Source: Aquilonibacter sp963820185 (GTDB taxonomy: Bacteria > Vulcanimicrobiota > Vulcanimicrobiia > Vulcanimicrobiales > Vulcanimicrobiaceae). Taken from it: a stretch of DNA of 64,000 nt. A program made the translations under genes and the position numbers. The notes under the pieces were generated by a model. The model ran no database searches, was not told the origin of the DNA, and was given only the letters and a program-made list of their open reading frames with translations. This document shows positions 33,126 to 41,445 of the stretch, piece by piece (the stretch's first letter is position 1; each line of letters starts with the position of its first letter). Where the stretch lies: NCBI GenBank assembly GCA_963820185.1, contig CAWFYV010000002.1, positions 248,001 through 312,000 on the forward strand, given 5' to 3'.

Positions 33126-34079
33126 ATGCGCATGCTAGTGGTGGGTGCCGGCGCAACCGGCGGACTCTTTGGCGGCCTCTTAGCAAAGGCCGGGCGCGAC
33201 GTTACCTTTCTCGTGCGCGCAAACCGCGCCGCGCAGTTGCGTGCCAGCGGCTTGCAGATCAAAAGCCCGAACGGAGATTTCGCGATCGCCGCGCAGATCG
33301 TTGAGCGCGATCAGATCAAGGCGCCGTTCGATCTGATCCTTCTCGGCCTCAAAGCCTACGCACTCGAAGCCGCTGTCGACGACTTCGCACCGGCCGTTGG
33401 GCCGAACACAATGATCCTGCCAATGCTCAACGGCATGCACCACATCGACCTGCTCGTGCACCACTTCGGCGAAACACCCGTGCTCGGCGGGGTTTGCATA
33501 GTTGCCAGCACGCTCGACGAACAAGGCCGCATCGTGCAACTCAACGAGATGCAAGAGCTAACCTATGGCGAGCGCAGCGGCGAGCTCACGCCGCGCATCG
33601 AGGAACTCGATGCGCTCATGCAAGGTGCCAGATTTGTTGCACGCAAGTCCGAGCACATCATGCGCGACATGTGGGAGAAGTGGGTCTTTCTCGCATCGCT
33701 CGCCGCAAGCACGTGCCTCTTGCGCGGATCGATCGGCGCAATCGTTGGGGCCGCCGGCAAGCCGACGATCTCCGCGATCTTCGACGAGTGCGTCGCCGTC
33801 GCACGCGCGTCAGGTTATCCACCGAGCGAACAGTTCTTGCTGGCAGCACGCGCGCGTCTCACAGCGGCCGCTTCGCCGTTGACGGCTTCCATGTATCGCG
33901 ATATGCAAGCCGGCAATCCGGTCGAGAAAGACGCGATCATCGGCGATCTCATCTTCCGCGCGCGCAACTTCACGCGCGCCCTCACGACGGGCGACCTGCA
34001 CGCCGGCAGCGACACGACGTTGCTTATGGCGGCATTCGTTGCCCTTACCATGTACGAACACGGACGCGCTGCGCGCTAG
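33126..34079 (+). CDS. panE: 2-dehydropantoate 2-reductase family protein
   Basis: Oxidoreductase of 317 residues of the ketopantoate reductase (PanE/ApbA) family, which reduces 2-dehydropantoate to pantoate with NADPH in pantothenate and CoA synthesis. The N terminus MRMLVVGAGATGGLFGG is a Rossmann dinucleotide-binding loop. ILPMLNGMHHIDLLV and the C-terminal SMYRDMQAGNPVEKDAIIGD match the family's substrate-binding region. I start at 33126 because an in-frame start at 33087 would place the coding region over the upstream terminator. Paralogues in this family act on other 2-oxoacids, so the symbol is probable, not certain. Confidence 0.82.
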   Translation: MRMLVVGAGATGGLFGGLLAKAGRDVTFLVRANRAAQLRASGLQIKSPNGDFAIAAQIVERDQIKAPFDLILLGLKAYALEAAVDDFAPAVGPNTMILPMLNGMHHIDLLVHHFGETPVLGGVCIVASTLDEQGRIVQLNEMQELTYGERSGELTPRIEELDALMQGARFVARKSEHIMRDMWEKWVFLASLAASTCLLRGSIGAIVGAAGKPTISAIFDECVAVARASGYPPSEQFLLAARARLTAAASPLTASMYRDMQAGNPVEKDAIIGDLIFRARNFTRALTTGDLHAGSDTTLLMAAFVALTMYEHGRAAR

Positions 34080-34441
34080 CGCAAAAGGATCGGAATAAGG
34101 CGCACGTCTTGCGTGCCCGCCGCGTTGCGCGCAATAACGCGGAGCGTGTAGGCGCGCTTATATTGCGGCACGATGTCGAGGACGTGCTGATCGAACGTGA
34201 ACTGGCCGAATGCAATGCGCGTCGCGTTAAACGAGAACGACTCGGTGCGGATCTCGATGCTCGCCACATTGGTCGTCGCTGCAATGCGCCCGGTCCACTC
34301 CGTGCCCGGCGCGATCGTGGTCTCGTTCGTTTCAAATGCGAGAATGCGCGGCGGATCGTCCGGCGCATTGGGTACGGCTGCGGGCCATGGCGTTTGCGCC
34401 GCAGTCAGGAACATCGCAGCCAGCGCGACCCATCCTCGCAT
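34076..34441 (-). CDS. small secreted protein of unknown function
   Basis: Protein of 121 residues with a short signal peptide (MRGWVALAAMFLTAAQT) and one beta-sandwich-like domain (RILAFETNETTIAPGTEWTG, YTLRVIARNAAGTQDVRL) resembling fibronectin- or immunoglobulin-like folds. It converges on panE with overlapping stop codons and is divergent from the next membrane protein. Nothing more specific can be seen. Confidence 0.6.
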   Translation of the reverse strand: MRGWVALAAMFLTAAQTPWPAAVPNAPDDPPRILAFETNETTIAPGTEWTGRIAATTNVASIEIRTESFSFNATRIAFGQFTFDQHVLDIVPQYKRAYTLRVIARNAAGTQDVRLIPILLR

Positions 34442-34484
34442 GATGAAGGGGACGCTTCGCGCGTTTCGCTGAAACCACCCGCCA

Positions 34485-35501
34485 ATGCACGATCGCCCCG
34501 CGCCGAGTGCGCTCTACGATTGGTCGATGGCACTCGCGAGCTTGTGGTGCTCCGGCGGCATCTTGCTCGATGCGTGGTACCACTTTCACGAGACCATCGA
34601 GACGTTTTTCGAGCCGGCGCACGCCTTGCTCTACTTCGGCCTTTTCGCTGCCTATGTGTTTACCGGCATCGCGATGTGGGCCAATCATCGTCGCGGCTTC
34701 GCGTGGCGCTATGCGCTGCCCAAGGGTTACGAAGCAACGCTAGCGGGTTTGTTCGTGTTCCTCGGCGGTGGCGTGCTGGATCTGGTCAAGCATTCGCTGT
34801 GGGGATTCGAGCAAGGCTTCGATGCGCTGCTCAGTCCGACGCACCTCGTGATCGGCGCCGGCATGTTCTTGATCATGGCGGGTCCCGTGCGCTCCGCGCT
34901 GTTGCGCGACCGCCAACCGGCAACGCTGGTCGCGCAGCTCCCAATGCTGTTGGCGCTCGCGTCGATGATGGAGCTGATGCATTGGGGTCTGCAGTTCGTC
35001 TTTCTGAGCGAAGCCGAGCATATGAACGCGCCGCTGGACCCGGCGCGTTTCCCGCACGACACGTTCACGTTGCTCTCGCTGCTCTACTATAAACAAGGCA
35101 TCGGATTGCTCGCCGTCATCGTGCAGAGTCTGCTCGTCGCGGGCTTCACGCTGTGGATCGCACGGCGCGCGCGGCTCGCGCCCGGAGCGCTCACCGTACT
35201 GTTAGTCGTCGGCAACATCTTCATCGCAGCGGCACACTCCAACTACGGCGGCCAATTCATCGGCGTCCTCGCAGCGAGCCTATGCGCCGGGATCTTCGGC
35301 GATCTTGTGGGGCGGCGCTGGAACCTCGCCGCCTTTGGCATGCCGGCAGTCTACTGGGCCGTGCTGCTCGGCGTGCTCGCGCTTACGACGGGCGGCCTGT
35401 GGTGGACCCCCGACGTCGTCGCCGGGTCGATAATCTTCGCCGGTCTCGCCGGGCTCTTCGTCAACGCACTCGTATACAAAGAACAAAGCCCGCCGCCGTG
35501 A
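34485..35501 (+). CDS. multipass membrane protein of unknown function
   Basis: Protein of 338 residues with nine or ten hydrophobic helices. Histidines and acidic residues cluster next to the membrane: DAWYHFHETIETFFEPAHAL near the N terminus and GVLDLVKHSLWGFEQGFD with SPTHLVIGAG, suggesting a metal or haem site, though none is proven. An intrinsic terminator begins inside its last codons. No family name can be given with confidence. Confidence 0.65.
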   Translation: MHDRPAPSALYDWSMALASLWCSGGILLDAWYHFHETIETFFEPAHALLYFGLFAAYVFTGIAMWANHRRGFAWRYALPKGYEATLAGLFVFLGGGVLDLVKHSLWGFEQGFDALLSPTHLVIGAGMFLIMAGPVRSALLRDRQPATLVAQLPMLLALASMMELMHWGLQFVFLSEAEHMNAPLDPARFPHDTFTLLSLLYYKQGIGLLAVIVQSLLVAGFTLWIARRARLAPGALTVLLVVGNIFIAAAHSNYGGQFIGVLAASLCAGIFGDLVGRRWNLAAFGMPAVYWAVLLGVLALTTGGLWWTPDVVAGSIIFAGLAGLFVNALVYKEQSPPP

Positions 35502-35514
35502 GGCGTCGGGCTTT
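35485..35514 (+). terminator. intrinsic terminator overlapping the stop codon
   Basis: Bases 35485-35497 pair with 35502-35514 (13 bp, one mismatch), with the TGA stop codon at the loop. The right arm ends in TTT. The 263 bases that follow, up to the proline dehydrogenase gene, hold no gene that I can support. Confidence 0.7.
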
Positions 35515-35777
35515 GATGTAGTCTCCCGAGCGTCTTCGGCCTGTCATGGACCCATTGCCAGGTCCCTACTGACCGCTGCGTTTTCGGATTTGACCCCCGC
35601 CACTTCGGCCGCTGAACGACAGCTTCCGTCGAACGTGTGGTGGTCGCGCTGTTTCTACAATTCGCGCTTCGTCGTTACTCGAAGTAATCGCATGTTAGCA
35701 AGCGAAAAAAGCGGTTGCAAGAGCAAATTTCCCGAACTCACAAGCTATCCGCAGAAAAGTCGAGTTATTCACACGTT

Positions 35778-36728
35778 ATGCCCACATTATCCCTGGATTC
35801 GCTGCTCGAACGGCCTCTGCGCGCCGCGATTCTGGCCGCAGCGGACAGCGCGACCGTGCAGAAAGCGGTGGGCCGCTACGGTATGCGCCTGGGCGCCAGG
35901 CGCTTCGTCGCCGGTGAGACCGAGAGCGAATTCCTGGACGTTGCGCGTGCGGTAAACGCCCGCGGCTTTGCGGTCGCCTGTGGAATTCTCGGCGAAGGCG
36001 TGCGCGATCGCGCGGAAGCGACCGCGGCAGCCGATCAGTATTGCCGGCTTTTGCGCATCTTTGCCGACCAAGGCCTCGACGCGAACGTTGCATTCAAGCT
36101 CACCCACGTCGGCCTCGATATCGATCCCGAGCTCGCCTATGCGAGCGCCGCGCGGATCGCGCAGACCGCACGCGAGCGCAATAATACGATCCGTTTAGAT
36201 ATGGAGCAGTCGCGATATGTCGACGCGACGCTCCACACCTACCGGCGGTTGCGTCAGGACTTCGACAACGTCGGCTTCGTGCTGCAGTCTTATCTCTTGC
36301 GCAGCATCGACGATCTGCGCGCGCAAAAATCTCTCGCGCCAAACGTGCGCATCGTCAAGGGCGCATATCTCGAGTCACCCGCCATCGCCTATGAAAAGAA
36401 GGCCGATGTCGATGAAAACTATCTGCGGCTGGTATACACCGCGCTCGAAGGGCCGGGCTACGCGGCGATCGCTACGCACGATCCACGCATCATCGACGCG
36501 GTCGAGCGCTTTGTCGCGGAGCGGAACATCCCCAAGTTCGGACGCTTCGAGTTCCAGATGCTCTATGGCATCTCGGTCCCGCTCGCGCAAACGCTGCTCG
36601 AACGCGGGTATCGCGTGCGCCTCGCAGTGCCCTTTGGAAACTACTGGTTTCCCTATCTGATGCGGCGGCTTGCCGAACGCCCCGCGAATCTGGCATTCTT
36701 TCTCAAAGGAGCACTGACGCGCGGATGA
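35778..36728 (+). CDS. proline dehydrogenase family protein
   Basis: FAD-dependent dehydrogenase of 316 residues that oxidises proline (or a proline derivative) to pyrroline-5-carboxylate, the first step of proline catabolism. The monofunctional length matches bacterial PRODH. Family features are NVAFKLTHVGLDIDPELAY, IRLDMEQSRYVDATL, VGFVLQSYLLRS, VRIVKGAYLESP and the C-terminal GFP-type region RVRLAVPFGNYWFPYLMRRL, whose two arginines bind the substrate carboxylate. The ATG at 35778 is preferred over 35715 by homology; no strong ribosome-binding site is visible. It overlaps the lyase gene by four bases (ATGA). Confidence 0.85.
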   Translation: MPTLSLDSLLERPLRAAILAAADSATVQKAVGRYGMRLGARRFVAGETESEFLDVARAVNARGFAVACGILGEGVRDRAEATAAADQYCRLLRIFADQGLDANVAFKLTHVGLDIDPELAYASAARIAQTARERNNTIRLDMEQSRYVDATLHTYRRLRQDFDNVGFVLQSYLLRSIDDLRAQKSLAPNVRIVKGAYLESPAIAYEKKADVDENYLRLVYTALEGPGYAAIATHDPRIIDAVERFVAERNIPKFGRFEFQMLYGISVPLAQTLLERGYRVRLAVPFGNYWFPYLMRRLAERPANLAFFLKGALTRG

Positions 36729-37549
36729 TTGCTACGACGCTATTGACCGGCGTTTGGTCGGCGGTGCTGACGCCGATCGACGAAAACTACACGCCGGATG
36801 CACCGCGCGCGATTGCGTACTATCGCGACCTTCTCCACGACGGGATCGACGGCATCAACCTGCTTGGCACGACCGGCGAGGCGATGTCGTTTGGCCGCAA
36901 GCAGCGCCTACGTTTGATGGAAGCAGTGGCCGCGGGAGTGCCGCGCGAGCGGACGATGTGCGGGACGGGGGCGAGTTCGCTGGCCGATGCTGTCGGCCTG
37001 ACGCGCGCAGCGAGCGAATTGGGCTTTGCTGCCGCGCTGATCATGCCGCCGTTCTTCTTCCGCGATGCCGGCGACGACGGAATCCTACGCTTTTTCGACG
37101 CATTGCTGGCACAAACCGGGACGCTGCGCTCAACGATACTGCTCTACAATTTCCCGAAGATGAGCGGCATCACGTTTCACGCGGACCTCGTCGACCGTCT
37201 TATGGCGGCGTTTCCCGGCGTGATTGGCGGAATGAAGGACAGCTCGAATGACGTTGCACTTCAGCGCGAGCTGCTCGCGCGCCACCCAGAGCTGCGCGTC
37301 TTTCCCTCGACTGAAGAGACACTGGTCGATGCAAAGAGTCGTGGCCTCGCCGGATGTATCTCCGGAAGTGTCGCCCTCTGGCCACAGCCTGCGCATCAGG
37401 CATATGCAAACGCCGACGCTGCTGCCGGCGTGCTGCTGCGGAGTGCGCGCGCCGCGCTGGGCGGGAAGCCGCTGATCGCGCAAGTGCGCGAGGGTGTGGC
37501 CAAGGCGCGTAACGACGAGGTGTGGCTGCGCGCAATGCCACCGAACTAA
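36725..37549 (+). CDS. dihydrodipicolinate synthase family lyase
   Basis: Class I aldolase of 274 residues in the DapA/N-acetylneuraminate lyase family. The motif INLLGTTGEAMSF is the substrate loop, ILLYNFPKMSG holds the catalytic Tyr, and GVIGGMKDSSND holds the Schiff-base Lys. Family members include DapA, KDG aldolase and 1-pyrroline-4-hydroxy-2-carboxylate deaminase. Because it is co-translated with a proline dehydrogenase, a role in hydroxyproline or proline-derivative breakdown is more likely than lysine synthesis; this is an inference from context. Its stop codon is part of an inverted repeat. Confidence 0.8.
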   Translation: MIATTLLTGVWSAVLTPIDENYTPDAPRAIAYYRDLLHDGIDGINLLGTTGEAMSFGRKQRLRLMEAVAAGVPRERTMCGTGASSLADAVGLTRAASELGFAAALIMPPFFFRDAGDDGILRFFDALLAQTGTLRSTILLYNFPKMSGITFHADLVDRLMAAFPGVIGGMKDSSNDVALQRELLARHPELRVFPSTEETLVDAKSRGLAGCISGSVALWPQPAHQAYANADAAAGVLLRSARAALGGKPLIAQVREGVAKARNDEVWLRAMPPN

Positions 37550-37652
37550 GAAAGCTTAGATTCGGCCTAGCTCTTCGTCAGCTCGGCCCTCATTTGCTTA
37601 TAGCAAACTTCGGACCTCGCTTCCTCAATCCAGACCAAATCTAAGCTTTCTT
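37548..37652. repeat. 105-base structured element with 15-bp perfect inverted ends
   Basis: Bases 37548-37562 and 37638-37652 are exact reverse complements. Between them are a GGCC/AGCT stem (one mismatch) and a second hairpin TTTGCT-TAT-AGCAAA. The outer arms touch the stop codons of the two convergent genes. It could be a long two-way terminator, a structured RNA, or a small transposable remnant. Confidence 0.7.
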
Positions 37653-39623
37653 TTAGAGCGCCCGTGCTCGCGTTGCGACCCATCGATAAAGCGCGACGGG
37701 AACGGCGACAAATGCAACGATGGCCAACACGTTTGCGACTGCGCCGAAGTTGTCGCCAACGATCGCAAAGGGGTTCGAGGGGTCAGCGACATGCAGCTTA
37801 CCACTCTGCGCTGCCACGATAACGCCGGCATAAAAAACGCCCCACAGACTTTCGCCGACGATCAACCCGCAGGCGATCAATACGCCGAGGCGCCGCGCGG
37901 CATCAGGATTGGGACCGAACGAAACCCAGCGATTGTAGAGCGCGCCGAAGATTGCGCCAATGACTGCCGGCGCCGTCGTCTCGGGTGGAAGATAGACGCC
38001 CAGACCAACCGCAAGCGGTGGAAAGCGATAGCGCCCCGTGATCCGGCCGATCTCATCTATCGCAATGACGATCGCTCCAATTCCCACGCCGATGGCGATC
38101 AGGTTCCACGGCGCGCTCGATGAGATCACGCCTTTCGCGAGGGTCGAGATGAGCACGGCTTGGGGTGCGGCGAGGGCCTTACCTCCGAACCCATAGGCCG
38201 CATTGAGCACAACCAGGACCGGAGGGATGATCATCGCGCCAAAGATGACGCCGACAACGAGTGCAACTTGCTGCTTCCACGGCGTTGCACCGACGATCTG
38301 TCCCGTTTTGAGGTCTTGCAAGTTGTCGTTTGATATCGTGGCGACGTTGAGCACGATCGCGGTAACGAAGAGTGCGTAGGCGACCAACGCGGGCGTCGTC
38401 GCCGGATCGGCCTTGGCGATGAGCAACAGCAAGAGCGAAACGCCGACGACGGTGAGAATCGCCATACCCGAAACCGGTGAATTCGACGATCCGATCAATC
38501 CCGCCATGTAGCCGGTCACGGCAGCCACGAAGAGCCCAGCGATCACGATGTAGACAATAGAGGCAAGAATGAGCGGGACGATCATCGATTGCAGCACGCC
38601 GCCGGCGAGAAACGCGTAGAGCAAAATGGCGATCGGTATGAGGCACGCGGCCGACACCAGCACCACGATATTGAACGGAATATCTTGCTCGGTGATATCG
38701 AGCACATCTCCGCGACTGCGTGCCGCCGATGCGCGCAGCGACGATTGTACGCCGCTTGCGATCGGCGCAATCAGTTTGAACAGGGTCCAGATGCCTGCCG
38801 CGCCGATAAGCCCGGCGCCGATGAAACGAACGTCGTGCGATCGCACGGTGTTTGCGATATCGCCGATTGCGCCGGGCATGGGGTGCATAGCGGTGATCAC
38901 CGGAATCAAGATGCCCCACGCGATGAACAACCCGCCGAAAATCGCCATGCCGACCGTCAAGCCGATAAGGTGTCCCGCGCCGATGAGCGCGAGCGAAAGA
39001 TTGAAGCCCATGCCCGTAATCGCAGGGCCGATGCGCAGATAGCCGGCAAAGGAACCCTGCAGCAAGCGCAGCGCTACGCCAAACTGTACGGCCGCTGATG
39101 CAATCGAGCTGACGATGAGCGCACGCAGCCCCAGCGCGTTTTCCGCTGCAGCGTCGGCGGCATGTGCGCCTGCGCCGACTTCAAGCACTTCGGCGGCGGC
39201 GACGCCTTCGGGATACGGCAAATCCGAGTTCGTGACCAGCGCGCGGCGCAGCGGCACGCTATACATCACCCCGAGGATGCCACCCACCGCGCACACGCCG
39301 AACGATTCCCAAAACGGGAAGCCGGTCCACCAGCCGACGATGACCAGACCGGGCAACACGAAAATAATCGATGAAAGCGTGCCGGCTGCCGAGGCAACCG
39401 TTTGCACGATGTTGTTCTCCCAGATCGTCGACGTCTTGAAGCCACGCAGAATCGCCATCGAGATGACGGCAGCGGGGATCGACGAGGCAAAAGTCAATCC
39501 GACTTTCAGCCCAAGGTACACGTTCGCAGCTGTAAAAACTAGCGTAATCACGCCACCCAGCGCGAGTCCACGAAGGGTAAGCTCGATGCGCGACGGAGGC
39601 GCGCCTTGGACGGTCGTTTGCAC
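37653..39623 (-). CDS. OPT-family transporter
   Basis: Integral membrane transporter of about 656 residues, oligopeptide transporter (OPT) superfamily, which imports short peptides or metal-siderophore complexes. It has about 14-16 hydrophobic segments. Family features are RGLALGGVITLVFTAANVYL and GLKVGLTFASSIPAAVISMA near the start, TVASAAGTLSSIIFVLPG, DLPYPEGVAAAEVLEVG, ISNDNLQDLKTGQIVGATPW and PPLAVGLGVYLPPE. I chose GTG at 39623 (GGAAG upstream) because residues further upstream lose membrane character. It is divergent from the ATPase gene at 39706. Confidence 0.87.
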   Translation of the reverse strand: MQTTVQGAPPSRIELTLRGLALGGVITLVFTAANVYLGLKVGLTFASSIPAAVISMAILRGFKTSTIWENNIVQTVASAAGTLSSIIFVLPGLVIVGWWTGFPFWESFGVCAVGGILGVMYSVPLRRALVTNSDLPYPEGVAAAEVLEVGAGAHAADAAAENALGLRALIVSSIASAAVQFGVALRLLQGSFAGYLRIGPAITGMGFNLSLALIGAGHLIGLTVGMAIFGGLFIAWGILIPVITAMHPMPGAIGDIANTVRSHDVRFIGAGLIGAAGIWTLFKLIAPIASGVQSSLRASAARSRGDVLDITEQDIPFNIVVLVSAACLIPIAILLYAFLAGGVLQSMIVPLILASIVYIVIAGLFVAAVTGYMAGLIGSSNSPVSGMAILTVVGVSLLLLLIAKADPATTPALVAYALFVTAIVLNVATISNDNLQDLKTGQIVGATPWKQQVALVVGVIFGAMIIPPVLVVLNAAYGFGGKALAAPQAVLISTLAKGVISSSAPWNLIAIGVGIGAIVIAIDEIGRITGRYRFPPLAVGLGVYLPPETTAPAVIGAIFGALYNRWVSFGPNPDAARRLGVLIACGLIVGESLWGVFYAGVIVAAQSGKLHVADPSNPFAIVGDNFGAVANVLAIVAFVAVPVALYRWVATRARAL

Positions 39624-39705
39624 GAGCTTCCGATTGCACGTGCGTTCGCGCCACCCTTGCTCGGGCGGGCAGGAAAAGCAGCAAATTCTCGGGGGAGGCC
39701 TGGTC

Positions 39706-41010
39706 ATGCCGCGACTCATCGGCCGCGAATCGGAGTTAACCGAGTTGCGCGCAGCGTATGCTACCGTCACCGGTATACCGGCCGCGCATACACTCATCAT
39801 TTCGGGCGCGGCGGGCTCCGGAAAGACCGCGCTGACGCATGCGATCGAAGAGATCGCAACGCCCCAAGCACTGATCGTGCGGGTCGTAGCGCAGCCGTTC
39901 GATCGCGTGCTCCCCTTTGCGTTGCTCGAGCGCCTCGGAAACGATCTGCACGAACGGCTCGATCGCGCGACACAAGAGCGTCCGGCAGTCGTCATCATCC
40001 GCGATGCGCACCTCGCCGACGACGAGAGTCTCGCGACCTTGATGGCGTATCGGCACGCGCTCGTCAACCGTCCGCTGCTTCTCGTATTTACGCGAAGCGA
40101 CGACGACGATCGCAGACTTCCGATCGAGGGCGATACCCAGCTTTCGCTCGGCGACCTCGATGCGCGCAGCGCTGCCGAACTTGCTCGCGAGAACTATCCG
40201 CAAGCCTCGCAGAGTGTCCTCGATACGATTGTTGCAAATGCACATGGCATCCCGTATGAACTCGTCACGATTGCAACGGCAGCAGCGCGGCGTGGTGCGA
40301 CGAGTCCGGACGCGGTCGATCCCTCCGCACGCGCCGCAATCGCAAAGGAACTCGGCGCGCTACCAGCAGCGCAGCGTACCGCGCTGCAACTGCTCTCGCT
40401 CCTCTCCGAGCCGGCTGAGCAGGCGCTCTTCGAACTCGAACTCCCCGAGGTGTTTCTCCAGCTGGATCACCCGCTTACGACCGCGGCGATCTCCGAGACG
40501 ATCGCAATGAAGATTCCGTTGCGGCGACGGATACTCGGTGTCCTCGAGCGTCGCGGCGTACGCACGGTGCGCGAGCGGCTTCTGTTTGCCGAGCAAGCTG
40601 TTGCAAGTGGCGACCGTGCACTTGCGCAACGCGTCTTATTAGATCTCGCGTTTGCCGCCGCAGCCGAACGCCATGCGCGCGCGGTCATTTGGGCGTCAGA
40701 GCGTCACCTCGAGATGGGTGAGCCATCCGACGATCGTCTCACCGATTTCTACAATAATTTCTTTGCCGCACTGATGGAAACGCGCGCGTACGCGCGAGCC
40801 GAAGCGGTAGCCGCGCATGCGCTCAGCGAGGCACAGCATCGTGGACTTCGCGGACTCGGTTCGCTCGCCGCGCACTTAGTGCAGGCGCAATGGACGGTGG
40901 AGCGCCCGGAAGCGGCACGGGCAAGTTACGAGCGCTACGCGCGCGCGTTCGACGATCCAAAAGATCTCGAACTGCTGCGCGAAGCCGCCCCGTGGCTCAA
41001 TGCGGTTTAG
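39706..41010 (+). CDS. AAA ATPase/TPR signalling protein lacking a C-terminal HTH
   Basis: Protein of 434 residues. It begins MPRLIGRESELTEL, has Walker A ISGAAGSGKTAL and Walker B AVVIIRDAHLAD, and the rest is helical, ending in a TPR-like part. The start has GGGGGAGG just upstream. The order matches the ATPase half of MalT/LuxR-type (LAL) regulators such as the 41446 gene, but the protein stops before any DNA-binding domain. It may be a truncated paralogue or a signalling partner of that regulator. Confidence 0.75.
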   Translation: MPRLIGRESELTELRAAYATVTGIPAAHTLIISGAAGSGKTALTHAIEEIATPQALIVRVVAQPFDRVLPFALLERLGNDLHERLDRATQERPAVVIIRDAHLADDESLATLMAYRHALVNRPLLLVFTRSDDDDRRLPIEGDTQLSLGDLDARSAAELARENYPQASQSVLDTIVANAHGIPYELVTIATAAARRGATSPDAVDPSARAAIAKELGALPAAQRTALQLLSLLSEPAEQALFELELPEVFLQLDHPLTTAAISETIAMKIPLRRRILGVLERRGVRTVRERLLFAEQAVASGDRALAQRVLLDLAFAAAAERHARAVIWASERHLEMGEPSDDRLTDFYNNFFAALMETRAYARAEAVAAHALSEAQHRGLRGLGSLAAHLVQAQWTVERPEAARASYERYARAFDDPKDLELLREAAPWLNAV

Positions 41011-41354
41011 CCGCGCGCCTCGCTGCGATTGACAAAGACGGCGATGCGCCGGCCATCGTAACCGTGCAGCGGCGCAACGGTCACGAGCAGATGCGAAACG
41101 ACTGCGGACATATTGGCAGGCGCGCGCGAGGTACGCCAGGTTGCCGTGAGCGCGCGAACCACGCGATCGATGGGGCTCGGCAGTTGGTCGATGCGCGAAT
41201 CGGGTGCATAGAGCGGGGCGAGCGGGTCCTCGCCGCCCGACGGGCCAGCCATAACGACACGATACGAATCGTCAAGGATAAAGCAGTAGGGAATCTGGGG
41301 TCCTCCCGGTACTGGGGCCAGGGTCTCTTTGACAGCGAGCGGTCGTGCGTACAT
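41007..41354 (-). CDS. PAS-like small sensory protein
   Basis: Protein of 115 residues. IPYCFILDDSYRVVMAGPSG followed by LYAPDSRIDQLPSPIDRVV and a C-terminal LLVTVAPLHGYDGRRIAVFV is a PAS-type arrangement (the last strand set often closes a PAS fold) without an attached output domain. It converges with the 39706 gene by a four-base overlap and is divergent from the LuxR-family regulator at 41446, so a link with that regulator is plausible. Confidence 0.6.
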   Translation of the reverse strand: MYARPLAVKETLAPVPGGPQIPYCFILDDSYRVVMAGPSGGEDPLAPLYAPDSRIDQLPSPIDRVVRALTATWRTSRAPANMSAVVSHLLVTVAPLHGYDGRRIAVFVNRSEARG

Positions 41355-41445
41355 GGTCTAGGCGTCCTCCGTGCTTACAGCCTAGCAATTCCGCCGTCCC
41401 GAACTCGTCCGGGGAAATACCTACTTTTCGCCTAAGGCACCGTCC

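Noticed and set aside
35747..35796. DnaA-box-like sequences (TTATTCACA at 35765 and two weaker relatives) before the proline dehydrogenase gene
   Set aside because: Only one exact box is present, no clustered boxes, no AT-rich unwinding stretch and no dnaA, dnaN or gyrase neighbours, so an origin is not supported.
37653..40067. A longer start for the OPT transporter, reaching 40067
   Set aside because: The extra 148 residues have no membrane character, overlap the divergent ATPase gene by more than 350 bases and are not needed for a complete OPT protein.
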